A DNA stretch of 64,000 nt from NCBI GenBank assembly GCA_963969495.1, contig OZ018321.1, positions 135,967,315 to 136,031,314 on the forward strand, in the 5' to 3' direction. The notes under the pieces are model-generated. The model did no database searches. It saw nothing but the letters and a program-made list of their open reading frames with translations, and was not told the DNA's origin. This stretch comes from Ceratothoa steindachneri (Eukaryota > Arthropoda > Malacostraca > Isopoda > Cymothoidae). The position numbers and the translations under genes were made by a program. Positions 1-11,724 of the stretch are shown here, piece after piece. Every line of letters starts with the position of its first letter. Position 1 is the stretch's first letter.

Positions 1-299
1 CGACTGGAGAAGGTACGATGCTTGGAACGTCGTCTGATACGAATGGTAAAGAAGATTACGCTACTTTACTGCTAGTAACGTCGTCTCTTACGACTGGAGA
101 AGGCACGAAGCTCGAAACGTCATCTGATAAGACTGGTGTTGAAGATTACGCCCCTTTACGACTGGTAATGTCGTATTATATGACTGGAGAAGGCAAGATG
201 CTCAGAACATCGTCTGATACGACTAGTGTAACAGATTATGCTACTTTACGACTGGTAACGTCATCTTATACGACTAAAGAAGGCACGATGCCCGACTGA
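1..299 (+). repeat. 90-bp tandem repeat, open in one frame
   Basis: About 3.2 copies of a 90-bp unit, the first cut by the window edge. Units begin near 30, 120 and 210 and share blocks such as acgtcgtctgatacgact and gactggagaaggcacgatg. The unit is a multiple of three and one frame stays open from 18 to 299, giving a 30-residue Ser/Thr-rich repeat with TSSDT near the start of each copy and TGEGT near the end. It could be the 3' end of a repetitive coding exon that starts outside the window, or a plain minisatellite. No signal or known domain decides this. Confidence 0.75.
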
Positions 300-1369
300 G
301 GAAGAGAGGACCAGTCGCTTAGAGGTATGAATCGGTTAAGTCGAATTACACGTGACAGAAGGATACAATGAGACAACTTCAAGGTGATGATTTATGTCTG
401 CAACTCTCTTCTCTATCACATGAATTTTTATAATTTTGTATATGCTCATTTCAAGTGGATGTGGTTACATAAAATATTAAAAATTGTAACGGGGTGTTAT
501 AACAATGGTCTAGTTAGATTTCAATTAAGCCAATGGTTAAACATGTAGAGCATCGAACAGAGTGGGGTGGTTTTAACAATAACTATCCAGTTATCTTTAT
601 CATAAGGTTAATGGGGCGGAAATTTCTTACAACTGAGCAAATGTGAATACAACTTGAAGATAGAGAATACTTCTACTTTAGTATTAACCAATGGCATATA
701 ATTCAAAGTGATTAGATGTCGAACCAGACAGGGTTTACCTAAGAATCTGTATTCCTGCAAAAAAAAACCAGTGAAACCACAGGAAATTAGTCACAGTATT
801 AAAGAATTTTGCTACATAAGTGGGAACATTGCTTGTTGATGCTATAGGGATCGGCTGAAGCAGGGAGGGTGGGTCAGCAAGAAGGGGGTCAGAAAAATGG
901 AATGCCTGCGTCAGATCAGCTGTTTTAACTTCGGAAGATAATATACATTCGTGTGAATTTCTGAGCTCTTATTTCATGCCAATCTGATAATCTTTTAACT
1001 ATTATTATTATTAATATCCTGAGTACTTTGAGAAAAGGGCATTGATGATTAATAATAGTTATCTTACACAGTATTGATAATAAATAACAATATCTTACAC
1101 AGGAGTGAGCACTAACTCTCTCAGATCCTCAGTTTTTTTCCACACATCAGAAAATTATTAATTTTAGTTTTTGGACGTCAAGTAAGGTATAATATTAAAT
1201 TTAATAATTATTTTTGAGATTTAACCGTATTTTTTACATGTATCATATAAAATAAATTCGATCGCAACGGTTTAAAAAAGTTTTTATATATTCTATATTA
1301 TAACATAACACTTTCTGAAAAGCAGAATATAGGTATGGCTTAAAAAAGAAATATAAACATAAACGGGTC
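300..1369. other. AT-rich stretch, no gene recognised
   Basis: I see no coding region or known element here. A short (ATT)n run lies at about 1001-1012. Confidence 0.5.
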
Positions 1370-1371
1370 TG

Positions 1372-1424
1372 AAATTTGCGGGGTTTCAGCCCCCTCAGAC
1401 CTCCCCCTGGATCCGCACCTGGAA
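1372..1424 (-). mobile_element. Isolated transposon-end-like motif
   Basis: Read on the minus strand this begins CAGGTGCGGATCCAGGGGG and contains a short self-complementary GGGGCTGAAACCCC. It resembles the CAGGGGCGGATCCAGG ends often seen on arthropod DNA transposons. I found no partner end nearby, so this is a lone terminus or a chance match. Confidence 0.25.
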
Positions 1425-3179
1425 AATGCTTAAGCAACGCGAAACGTCACAGAAAAAACTGATCCCAAAATACGGAGCTCATTTAAAACTCGGCTCGCTT
1501 ACTTGTTAATGACGTCACGGCCGCTCGTTGCCCGCCGAACCCTTGGTAGACCTCGCACGCTTTCAACAAACACTACTAAATCTTTAATTCGCCTTAAATG
1601 ACTGCCATTTTTATGTTTTATTTACACGAAGAAAGAAAGTTTGTGTAATCCCTGAGTAGATTTATTCTGACAGGAAGATTTCTAAGAATAATAGACATTT
1701 GAACGTAAAAGGTATACTAATGCAATAAACGAATGCTGAAATGTGCTAAAAAATAGAAAACTCGCATTTTTCATAGCAAACTTGCTAAATTAAAATATTA
1801 AAAGCGGCACAAAGTACGAAGAAACTTTAGCGAGTTATTTTATAATTGAAATGTGTTGCTTATAAAGTATGACAGTTTTTACAAAGATGTACTACACTCT
1901 ATAAATAAATGACCAGCTGTTAATAATTTATCTTGCCCAACATCTGCCGGAATGTATTATTGGGAGGCAATTGGTATCAAATTTCCTTTTCCACATTCTA
2001 AGTTATTTAAGATAGGCGGAGTTTGTGGTTTGAACACAGCCAACGGGATGAGCTAGAGGCATAAGTAGGCGTGGCTAAGGGCATAAGAAGGCGGGCTTAG
2101 TGTTCATTCTAAAGTTAAGGATTATGATTGGGTGTTTTACTGAATAAAAAATGAAAAGAAAGACCAATAGACGGGCTCATGGAAGAGATCATGGCTTTGA
2201 ATCCTGGTTGAGATTTTTTTATCTCTGATGCCCGCTATGCCCTATTGAACTCATAGAGAAGAATAAACGAGGTGGCGAAATTCAATGGGGAGATTCTTCT
2301 CACTTCATTGGGAAGGCACCAGGATGTGTTTTATGTTATCACATATTTTTGAAGGAAAATTGACCAGCCTACTTTTTCGTATATGCCAGATATTAACCCG
2401 TTTTCTTTTGAAGTATGACTAATGCAAAGTTAAAAAATGCGATTGTCATTAAAAGATAGAAAAGAAATATTGGAGGGCGTACAATAACGAACGGTTACAA
2501 GGAGTTATAAGGAAAGCAAGCACCTTAAAAGACCTTTCGATCCATACTAAGTAGGCGCTTGTGTAAGGATACTTACTAGCTACGCATATTTTTATCTAGT
2601 GAAAGGTGGACAGTAAATATGAAAAGTCTCGCCACTCTCCTCTTCCACCCGGCTCGCGGGCACGAAAAAATGAAAAGATGCCTGGTGTAGTTTAAATAAA
2701 AGAAAACTAGGAATTTTGATAGTAAGCTCTTTGAAAACTACTCAGTTATAAGAATAATAAAACAACTGTAACAATATCATCAGTGACAACAATAAAAATA
2801 ATAGCACACACATGACTATTGCAAACTAAAAAAAAATTGGTGTCATTGAAAGTTTTAAAATAATTTGGGAGCGCGTAATGTAATCGTGTTCTCTGTAATG
2901 GGAGGGCAACTCTAAGCTCATAAGAGACGGTGCAGACGAGCCTATCATTATTTTAGCCATTTTGAGTCAGATAATCCCAGTGTCAAGAGAAATGACGTTT
3001 AAAAAAATAATCTTTATCTAACATCCAGAAAATAACCTGGTCAAACAGGGATAGGTACAAAATCGTGATTTAGCTCGTTCATGTGTTTACGCGATGAGAC
3101 GTGATCTTGTCTGGACAAGGGAACCTGCAGCAGTAAGAGATAGGATGAGGTATAATTCTGTAAAGCGTCCGCTTTAGCT
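1425..3179. other. No gene recognised; one CRE-like palindrome
   Basis: AT-rich non-coding DNA. The palindrome TGACGTCA at 1510-1517 is followed by a short GC-rich patch (1517-1560). It matches a CREB/ATF consensus, but a lone 8-mer is weak evidence of a promoter. Confidence 0.4.
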
Positions 3180-3820
3180 AAACATACGGAGAAAAAGCAT
3201 TTGGAGAAACGATACAGGGAAAAAAAGGTATTTGGAGAAACAATACGGGGAAAAAAATGTATTTGGAGAAATCATACAGGGAGAGAACACGTAATTGGAG
3301 AAAAGATACGGAGATAAAACGTATTTAGAAAAAGATACAGGGATAAAACGTATTTGGAGGAAAGATACGTGGAAATACGTATTTTGAGAAACGACAAGGA
3401 TAAAAAATGTATTGAGAGAAAAGATACGGGGAAAAATCGTATTTGGAGAAACGATACGAGAAAATAACGTATTTGAAGAAACGTCACCCTGGAAAAACGT
3501 ATTTGATGAAACAATAGGTGAAAAACGTATAAGAATAAACTATACGGGTAAATGACATAATTGGAGAAACGATACGGGGGAAAAAAAGCCTAGGTAATGA
3601 AATGATACTGGAAAAAAACGTATTTGAACAAATGATGCGATGAATAAACGTATTATGACAAACGATAAGCGAAAAATCGTATTCGGAGAAACGAAACGGG
3701 AAAAAACGTATTTGGGGAAACAGTACGGCTAAAACACGTATTTTGGAGAAACAATACAGGGAATAAAAGTATTCAGAGAAAGGATACGGTGAAATAATAC
3801 ATTTAAGGAAGGGGTTGTTG
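3180..3820. repeat. 30-bp tandem array
   Basis: Roughly twenty degenerate copies of a unit of about 30 bp, centred on gtatttggagaaacgatacg followed by gggaaaaaac. Unit length varies by a few bases. The minus strand has long open stretches only because the unit is close to a multiple of three; the translations are low-complexity Phe/Ser/Arg repeats and are not called as genes. Confidence 0.85.
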
Positions 3821-3824
3821 TCCT

Positions 3825-4460
3825 TTACTTCTGGCTCTGCTAAGCTCACGTTATGGTTGTAGTTTTCGTACGATATTTTTACTATTTATAAAGTTACTAC
3901 TCAGTTTTATCATGTTTTTGTCTCTTGTAATCATCTTTTCACACTAAGGTCACTTTCTCATTAAGATTACACCACTTTCTGATCTTATGAAGATCTCCCC
4001 GCCCCAAGCTTCCGTGGGGTTGCTTATGTTTAAGTGGGAGAAGTTTGGGTGGCTTATCTCCATTTTAGCTTGATTGATTTTGCGAGATATCAACTATAAT
4101 AAACCTTTGGGGGACACCCAAAATATCAAGGGCTAATTATGAAGTTGAATTCAAGCCAAATTTAAAGTTATATTAATTCGTTTCAAATTAGTAAGTTCAA
4201 ATATGATCGAGATTCCTGCAGTGCTGTTTGTGCGTTAGTACCAAAGTTCAGCATCCTTTAAGCTGTGCGTAGTTACTAAGGTGGTTGACAAACCGAAAGG
4301 GATTTAGCTTTAAAAATATAGCCAGAGTTGGCGCCTATGGCCTTATAGATTCACTCCCATTATAGAGAAAAACAAACAAATATTTTCAAAGTATTATGCT
4401 GATCCTTTTGAAAGGTGATCCGCGAAGAACGATGAGGTGAGCTTAAAGTTTTTAGATCAG
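3825..4460. other. No gene recognised
   Basis: Non-coding AT-rich sequence between two tandem arrays. Nothing recognisable. Confidence 0.5.
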
Positions 4461-4461
4461 A

Positions 4462-6015
4462 TGTTAGGTTTTATGTAAGGTTAGGTTTTATGTTAGGTTT
4501 GGTTTTATGTTAGGTTTAGTTTTATGTTAGGTTTGGTTTTATGATAGGTTTAGTTTTATGTTAGGTTTGATTTTATGATAGGCTTGGTTTTATGTTAGGT
4601 TTGGTTTTATGTTAGGTTTAGTTTTATGTTAGGTTTGGTTTTGTGATAAGTTTAGTTTTATTTAAGCTTTGATTTTATGATAGGCTTGGTTTTATGTTAG
4701 GTTTGGTTTTATGTTAGATTTAGTTTTATGTTAGGTTTGATTTTATGTTAGGTTTGGTTTTATGTTAGGTTTAGTCTTCTGCTAGTTTTTTTTTTATTTT
4801 AGGTTTGGTTTTATGTTAGGTGTAATTTTACATTAGGTTTGATTTTATGTTAGGTTTGGTTTTCTGTTAGGTTTGGTTTTATATTATGGTTAGTTTTATG
4901 TTAGGTTTCGTTTTATGATAGGTTTAGTTTTATGATAGGTTTAGTTTTATGTTAGGTTTGATTTGATTTTAGGTTTGGTTTATGTTAGGTTTAGTTTTAT
5001 GTTAGGTTTAGTTTTATGTTAGGTTTAGTTTTATGTTAGGTTTAGTTTTATGTTAGGTTTAGTTTCATGATAGGTTTAGTTTTATGTCGGGTGTGATTTT
5101 ATGATAGGTTTGGTTTTATGTTAGGTTTGGTAAATGATAGGTTTGGTTTTATGTTAGGTTTGGTTTTCTGTTAGGTTTTGTTTTAGGTTAGGTTTGGTTT
5201 TATGTTAGGTGTGATTTTATTTTAGATTTGATTTTATTTTTGGTTTTGTTTTATGTTAGGTTCGGTTTTATGTTAGGTTTGCTTTTATGTTCGGTTTAGT
5301 TTTATGTTAGGTTTGCTTTTATGTTAGGCTTGGTTTTATGTTATGTTTAGTTTTATGTTAGATTTGGTTTTATGTTAAGTTTAGTTTTATGTTAGGTTTG
5401 GTTTTATGTTAGGTTTAGTTTTATGTTAGGTTTGCTTTTATGTTAGTCTTGCTTTTATGTAATGTTTAGTTTTATGTTAGATTTGGTTTTATGTTAAGTT
5501 TGGTTTTATGTTAGGTTTGGTTTTATGTTAGGTTTAGTTTTATGCTAGGCTCGGTTTTATGTTAGGTTTAGTTTTATGTTAGGTTTAGTTTTTGTTAGGT
5601 TTGATTTTTTGTTAGATTTAGTTTTATGTTAGGTTTGCTTCTATGTTAGGTTTGGTTTTATATTAGGTTTAGTTTTATGTTAGGTTTGCTTTTATGTTAG
5701 GCTTGTTTTTATGTTAGGTTTAGTTTTATGTTAGGTTTGCTTTTATGTTAGGTTTGGTTTTGTATTAGGTTTAGTTTTATGTTAGGTTTAGTTTTATGTT
5801 AGGTTTGGTTTTATGTTAGGTTTAGTTTTATGTTAGGTTTTGTTTTATGTTAGGCTTGGTTTTATGTTAGGTTTAGTTTTATGTTAGGTTTGGTTTTATG
5901 TTAGGTTTGGTTTTATGCTAGGTTTAGTTTTATATTAAGTTTGGTTTATGTTAGATTTGGTTTTATGTTAGGTTTAGTTTTATGTTAGTTTTGGTTTTGT
6001 TTTATTTTAGGTTAG
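4462..6015. repeat. 17-bp telomere-like minisatellite (GGTTTRGTTTTATGTTA)n
   Basis: About 90 tandem copies of a 17-bp unit with consensus ggtttrgttttatgtta; R alternates between A and G among copies. Every unit contains TTAGGTTT, close to the arthropod telomere motif TTAGG. The plus strand is almost free of C across 1.5 kb, which is an extreme strand asymmetry. Variants such as tgatagg, tgctagg and ttgctttt are scattered through the array instead of clustered, so the array is old or homogenises slowly. It has no coding potential because 17 is not a multiple of three. Confidence 0.92.
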
Positions 6016-6290
6016 ATAAAACCCCCCAAAAATCATAATCATCCAAAAATTTCAAACCACCAAAAAACACTCATGAACACATCTTTGACTACCCAAATGC
6101 ATAATTCCAACTAACCTAACCAAACCTTTAAAATTCAACTTTTACCGTCTATAAAAATCAATAAGTCCAAAACCACCTGACCTAACCTAAGCAATACATT
6201 ACTCAATTCTTTATATTTTATTTTCAAATAAACCAAAACAACCTAACCTAACCTAAGAAATAGCTGATAGCACAGATCAGAAAAGTTAAG
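6016..6290. repeat. C-strand telomere-like motifs next to the minisatellite
   Basis: Just after the G-strand array the polarity flips. CCTAACC-type motifs occur at about 6112-6122, 6180-6190 and 6240-6256, separated by C-rich, G-poor sequence. The array therefore faces an inverted, more degenerate counterpart. Confidence 0.6.
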
Positions 6291-6374
6291 GGCGTTTGTC
6301 GTACGATGAAATCGATTTAGTTTTCAGTAGGGTTTATCTTATTTTGGTTTATCTTATTTTGACTCCCATTTGTT

Positions 6375-6655
6375 TAATAAATATTGTAAAGGAGGACAAA
6401 ATTTTCTTGGTTTTCATTTGTTTAATAAAAATTGAAAAGGAAAACAAAGTTTTCTTGGTTTCAATTTGTTTAATAAAAATTGAAAAGGATGGCAAAATTT
6501 TCTTGGTTACCATTTTTTTAATAATGATTGAAAAGGAAAACAAAATTTTCTTGGTTTCCATTTGTCTAATAAAGATTGAAAAGGAAAACAAACTTTCTTG
6601 GTTTCCATTTGTCTAATAAAGATTGAAAAGAAAGACAAACTTTCTTGGTTTCCAT
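6375..6655. repeat. 48-bp tandem array
   Basis: Five to six copies of a 48-bp unit containing aaaattttcttggtttccat and aataaaaattgaaaagga. The unit is a multiple of three, so both strands show open frames with a 16-residue period. The encoded repeats are low complexity, and I treat them as by-products of the array. Confidence 0.85.
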
Positions 6656-7020
6656 AAGAAGTCTTTATCAATTTTCAAATACTGTTTTCTCTCATTATTA
6701 TAGATTTTCTTTTTATCCCCAAAATAAACTTAAACTCGTAACTAGAGGAATGACGCAAGAGGAGTAAAAATGTATGTAAGGTATAAACCTCGACTAGCTA
6801 AAAGAAGTAACTAATTGGGGGGTTAGAGACTGGAAGGGGCTAGTCCTTGAGTGTGTTTCTATTATTTCGACTCGTTTTCTCGAACAGTTTCTTACCTTGA
6901 GGCAACATATGTTTACTTTCGAAAACTCTAGCAAAGTTTTTGTTTTCCCATTATCTCTCAGCAAATACTTATCCCACTCTCTCTTCCCTTCTCTCTCCCA
7001 CTTTCTTTCTTACTCTCTCT
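6656..7020. other. No gene recognised; leads into pyrimidine tract
   Basis: Unremarkable sequence that becomes CT-rich from about 6955. Confidence 0.5.

Positions 7021-7024
<4 letters not shown>

Positions 7025-7060
<36 letters not shown>
7025..7060. repeat. (CT)n microsatellite
   Basis: A pure CT run with a preceding interrupted pyrimidine tract. Confidence 0.95.
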
Positions 7061-7061
<1 letters not shown>

Positions 7062-7083
7062 TAATGTGCTTATAAGAACCTAT

Positions 7084-7425
7084 GCGGTACACACATAGAT
7101 ACGTGCGTATGTATTTAGAAACCAGTAGCTTATGCAGGTACACTCGTCGATTAGTGTGTACATACTTAGAAACTTGCATGATATGAAGCTACATAGATGG
7201 ATATGTGTGTACGTACTTAAAAACCTGCATGATATGCAGGTAAAATCGTGGATAAGTGTGTACCTACATATAAACTTAAATGACATGCAAGTACACTCAT
7301 CGACAAGTGTGTACTAACTTAGAAACTTGCATCTTATGCAGATACAATCGTGGATTAGTGTGTAAGTACTTATAAACTTGCGTGATATGCAGGTACACCC
7401 CGGGGAAGTGTGTACCACATCAATA
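7084..7425. repeat. 51-bp tandem array
   Basis: Six to seven copies of a 51-bp unit that starts atgcaggtacactcgt and ends aaacttgcatgat. The start and end of each unit are partly complementary (atgcaggt with acttgcat), so single copies could form short hairpins. The unit is 17 codons long, which explains overlapping open frames on both strands. Confidence 0.85.
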
Positions 7426-7429
7426 TCGA

Positions 7430-8795
7430 TATATTCCTCATCGGACTGGTCTTGAGGGGACCGTAGGGTCTTTCTTTAATTGGCCTAATTCTGTAGTCCT
7501 GTAGTTCTCTATCTTTCTCATTCTCACTTATTAATCACTCGCCTATGAATAAAGCCGTAAGAAGGATAAGCTCCTATGATTTTTCAAGTTAATAAAATGT
7601 AAAAATATTAAATGCATAAACTGTCATTTTCCTCCTACGCATCTGTAAAAAAATGTGAAAGGCAAAGAAACAAAAGGACCGACAACAATTTAAAAAAGGA
7701 TAAAAGGACGAAGGGATACAGCGACTGATATATCGTGATAAGCAGGAATAAAGATTTCCGCCAGTAACCCATAATAAAGATAGACGCAAACAAACCGATA
7801 AAATCCGAAATTATTAAGGAAGAAATTTATCTGACGCGAAAATGAGACAGCTCATTTCGACTTCTTGCAACAGGTCTAGTTTTTCATTCACATTGCTTCT
7901 TACAACTCGGCCTCTTTTCATTCGGCTATCAATATAATCAGAAAGGGATGAGATTCCATGTCATTCGTCGTTGTTACCTTTTTCGCCTAATAGAAGCGAG
8001 AGATAGATCACAAGTTTTCTCTTCTGAACACATTGACCGATGAGAACGAGGTTTTGTAGGAGACATTGAACAGTAAATCACAGAGAAGCCAATGGAGAAT
8101 CCATGCTGGCAATAGAAATCATTGCTGCTAAACCATTTATACCTCTTGAGGATAGTCAAGAAGAAACTAAATTACCATTTGAATGATTGAATTACCACCA
8201 GTTTCTGGCTTTTGCAGCCACTCGAAATTTTTTAATACCACTCACCATATTAATTTAGAAATATTTCCACTCCTTTGTTTCTTTATTAAGACCTTTTGTT
8301 GATAAATACAGGTATAATTTTTTTTCTTAGTTGACTAGTTTTTAGCGTCTTTGTAGATGAGTAACCACCTTTAAAACACAAACAATATCAGTCAAATTGG
8401 TTGCAATTAATTCCCACCAAAATTTGTACCGTGAAACATAAGTGATATAGGAATCCATCCATTTGTATATAGGCGTAAGGCATTCTTATGGTTTTAATAT
8501 TATTAGTAGTAAACTATTATTATTTGTAATAGTAGTAAGTTTGATTATAGCGAAGCATTATCAGTCTGTAACGATGTGTCTTCAAACGCATCGTTAAATA
8601 CTGGCATGGATGAATACAAAATTCACTTGCATTGGTTCTATCTTTGAAGGTAATTCCCACTAAAGAGCAAATATAGAGACTTTGTGACACGTTTGCTCAG
8701 CGGTTATCCTCAAACAAAGCGATTTATGTCTACACAAGGCATATTAGAATATGTGAATTTATATACGCTTATTCCTAGTAGCGTATTGACCCACC
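7430..8795. other. No gene recognised
   Basis: Unique-looking AT-rich DNA. Short open frames exist on both strands, but none shows a recognisable domain. Confidence 0.5.
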
Positions 8796-8799
8796 TTGT

Positions 8800-9100
8800 A
8801 AAGCCACTTGATGCAACCTACGACCGGGATGCCTCCCACAGCGCTTGTCGAAGAAGGAGGAGCAGTAGAGTGAGAGAGACGATTCACCCGAATGCAACCG
8901 ATACAAGAGCCAAGGCGCGACTACTGGAAGGCTGCCGCTGACCGCACGCTTCCAGCACTGAGGAATGGCGGGGCGTCAGGAGGAGGGCAGCGTCGGGATT
9001 GGGCGGGTGTAGGGCGAGGCAGATGCCCGGCGACGCACAGTCTGGTCAGTTGGGGTCCACGAGAAAGGGGAAGGGGGCAAGGTTTCGAGAGAAGAATGGT
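8800..9100 (+). other. GC- and CpG-rich island
   Basis: A patch of roughly 300 bp that is much richer in G+C and in CpG than its surroundings, including runs such as gcggggcgtcaggaggaggg. Open frames cross it but match nothing I know. Near its right edge an ATG (9096-9098) is directly followed by GTAAGAG, a good 5' splice-donor match. It may be a CpG-rich promoter with a first exon, or a fragment of a GC-rich retrotransposon. The evidence is weak either way. Confidence 0.35.
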
Positions 9101-9660
9101 AAGAGAATCTGGGTCTTGTTACTTTTCCGTTGACGCTGGTGAAGCCTTACTGTCACCGAGTATCTTCAACGAGACGTTTATTTGCATTGCTTTTATTGGG
9201 GGAAGACGGGCACACAGAAATGGAGGAAACTCGAAAGGAAAATAACACCTCTGTCTTCGTAATAGCTTCCATCTCCCTCAATTTCATATCTTTAAATTAT
9301 TTTGTTTCCTTACGAATTAGTTCTTTAATTGTTAAAATATTCCTCATAAAACCATTTCAACGGAGTAACGATCCTTATTTCACTTCACCCATAACTGTTT
9401 TTCTCTTTACTTTTTCTATTTATCCACCATTTTCCTTGATTTGCCTGCCTTCCCAGTCTTTGTGAACGAAATAAAAATGCTCTCCTTGCTTTCCTCAATT
9501 TTCAATTTTCTTTCCTCAATCATCTGAATTTCAGTTAATGTCGATCCTGGGTCAAAATATCTCCCCTTACCCCGATTGGGTTAGCGATGAACAAAAGCAT
9601 TTAGACGTTCCGATATCCTCGAAAGACAATCGAGATAGTTTGCCAAGGAAGTCCCTAGAC
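9101..9660. other. No gene recognised
   Basis: Pyrimidine-rich sequence leading into a microsatellite; nothing recognisable. Confidence 0.5.
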
Positions 9661-9662
9661 AC

Positions 9663-9797
<135 letters not shown>

Positions 9798-10189
9798 GTT
9801 AGATATCAGGCAATCAATAAAATATATTTTCCCATAAGAAAAATGAAGTAAAGTCCAATACTCAACAAATAAATAATGCAAAATACACTAGTTTTGCCTT
9901 TATAATTGCTCGTGCTTTTTATAAGCATGGGTTCTTACAGATAGGAGACACGTGTATGTCGTTCATTATTCATCTGCTTGTTCTACTGTATTAAAAACTA
10001 CAAGCGTATCATCCACACGTCTTTTGTAATATATAGGCTTAATATTTTGATGAAACAAACTGGAGCTAAAAAGGCCATATGAAATCCCATGACAAGATCA
10101 TCGACCTCTTCGTCTATGGATTATTGAAGGTATATTGGCTATCTTTAAATAGAGAGTTTAACGCTGATTTAAGTGGGACTGAGTAAAAT

Positions 10190-10610
10190 TATTGTGGGTT
10201 CTCGAAACGGTTAGAAACGAGGGCCACGTTATGCTTTCTCACACCCCAAGGCGCTTAAGTTTAATGCAGACGTTAACAATGAGGTGATAAAGAGGGTAGT
10301 TTAGCCTTGGATGGACCAATTAGCTGCTGGAAGGCCTTACGTTTTCCAGTTGGATTCTGCTCCCACACACAATGCAAGAGAGACTCCACTGGTCCTCAGA
10401 ATTTTTACCGCTCACCTCTCTCGAATATAACCTAAATTATTTTGTGTTGTGCGTTGTTAAGAAGGATGTCAACACGGCACTTTACAAAACTTTACGGATG
10501 CCAGTTGGAGGTAATGTTATCAATGGATCAGATTTTCCTAACCAGTGCATGCAACCAGTTTAGATCCCGCCTGAAGAAGATCGTGAAGGCAGATCTTTGC
10601 CATTTTGAAT
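10190..10610 (+). pseudogene. Mariner-like transposase remnant (C-terminal half)
   Basis: Frames shift several times, but a run of mariner transposase landmarks is readable in order. NEGHVM lies near 10217, then LNADV, then PWMDQLAAGRPYVFQLDSAP (about 10300-10360), which carries the second catalytic Asp in the QxDSAP context, then NYFVLCVVKKDVN near 10436. The C-terminal ACNQFRSRLKKIVKAD lies near 10547-10597, followed by HFE and a stop. In intact relatives the region between the second and third catalytic acids is longer, so a deletion sits near 10400. The product was a cut-and-paste DNA transposase; this copy is dead. The 5' half is not visible. Confidence 0.8.
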
Positions 10611-10730
10611 GATTTCGTAATTTTATATATCGCTCTATTTGCAAGGAAAATTCTCACGAAAATATATTGCTTTGTTTGATATAAAACTTGTATATTTTCC
10701 ATATATATATATATAAATATATATATATAT

Positions 10731-10935
10731 ATTAAGAAAAAATCATATGACGTGTGATACTCGTATTATACATGGATGTTAATAGCCTGAGAAAAAGAAA
10801 AGTGGTATCGCAACCAAGTAAAATGCTGAAGAATATATTCCTCAGCGTTTAACTAGATTGTGATAACACTTTTCCCTTCCTTGGGCTATTAACAACATCC
10901 ATTGTATAATATCACACGTCCTATGATTTTTTATC

Positions 10936-10941
<6 letters not shown>
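10731..10941. mobile_element. 211-bp foldback element between (AT)n tracts
   Basis: Two arms of about 104 bp form an imperfect palindrome centred at gaatatattc (10831-10840). The outer parts pair well: aaaaaatcatatgacgtgtg on the left against cacacgtcctatgatttttt on the right. The inner parts also pair, with a few indels (gttaatagcc against ggctattaac). (AT)n tracts border both ends (10700-10730 and 10940-11007). There is no coding capacity. It fits a small foldback or MITE-type element, or an inverted duplication. Confidence 0.8.

Positions 10942-11007
<66 letters not shown>
10942..11007. repeat. (AT)n microsatellite
   Basis: A pure AT run abutting the foldback element. Confidence 0.97.
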
Positions 11008-11009
<2 letters not shown>

Positions 11010-11720
11010 CCTAACAGCCTTTTTTTCACGCTTTCTCACACCCACACTCGCTCATACTCATATCTCTAATATTTGTCTGGTACTGACTTTTTCTCTCTCC
11101 TTTTATCTCTTATCAGTTATTTTCTCTTTTTATCTTGTTTTACACTATGTAGTGTAAACAATGCTGAATGATTTGTTAACAACCCCTCTTTTTTTAATCT
11201 TATCTATCTATCCAGGAAACAACTACTTTGCTATGGAGATAAAGGTTTAATATGACTAGACCACAATTCCTCTCAACACCATCCCATCCATGTTAATTTG
11301 TTGCTTAAAATTCGCAATTAACGAATATATAATATAGAATAGCATTCATTTCGTAGCAGTAATTCCTGCTCTTTAGCAAATGAAAACATTTCAATTGATT
11401 CGTATTCTTTCTTTTTCTTTCCGTTCTTTGTACCTTCCTTTTTCTTAGCTTTTAGTCATTTAATTTTATTTGGGAGATTTTCTCTCGAGTCTAATGTAAA
11501 AGGAAGGGAATTCATACTTCAAATTCCTTAACTCAATCAATTTATAAGTCAAAGTCTCCCAGAAGTGTTAACTAAAGTGTAAAAAGTAATCGTAATGCAA
11601 TTCGGTTTCATTAGAAGATACGTTAAAGAAAAGAGATTTGGGAATTTTTTGTGACCTTTCTAAACAACTGCAGTACGTCTAAAAGATCATAAATTTTTAT
11701 TTATATTAAAACATCTTCCG
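11010..11720. other. No gene recognised
   Basis: Pyrimidine-rich then AT-rich non-coding sequence. Nothing recognisable. Confidence 0.5.
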
Positions 11721-11724
11721 TAAT

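Noticed and set aside
1510..1517. CRE palindrome TGACGTCA as a promoter
   Set aside because: A lone 8-bp match with no nearby gene start. Noted in the gap description only.
3272..3849. Two overlapping minus-strand frames of 80 and 121 codons
   Set aside because: They follow the 30-bp tandem array and have low-complexity Phe/Ser/Leu content.
4462..6015. CRISPR-like direct-repeat array
   Set aside because: Head-to-tail units have no spacers and the genome is eukaryotic. It is a minisatellite.
4462..6015. True chromosome end
   Set aside because: The unit is a 17-mer, not pure TTAGG, and unique sequence and transposons lie on both sides. At most it is telomere-related interstitial sequence.
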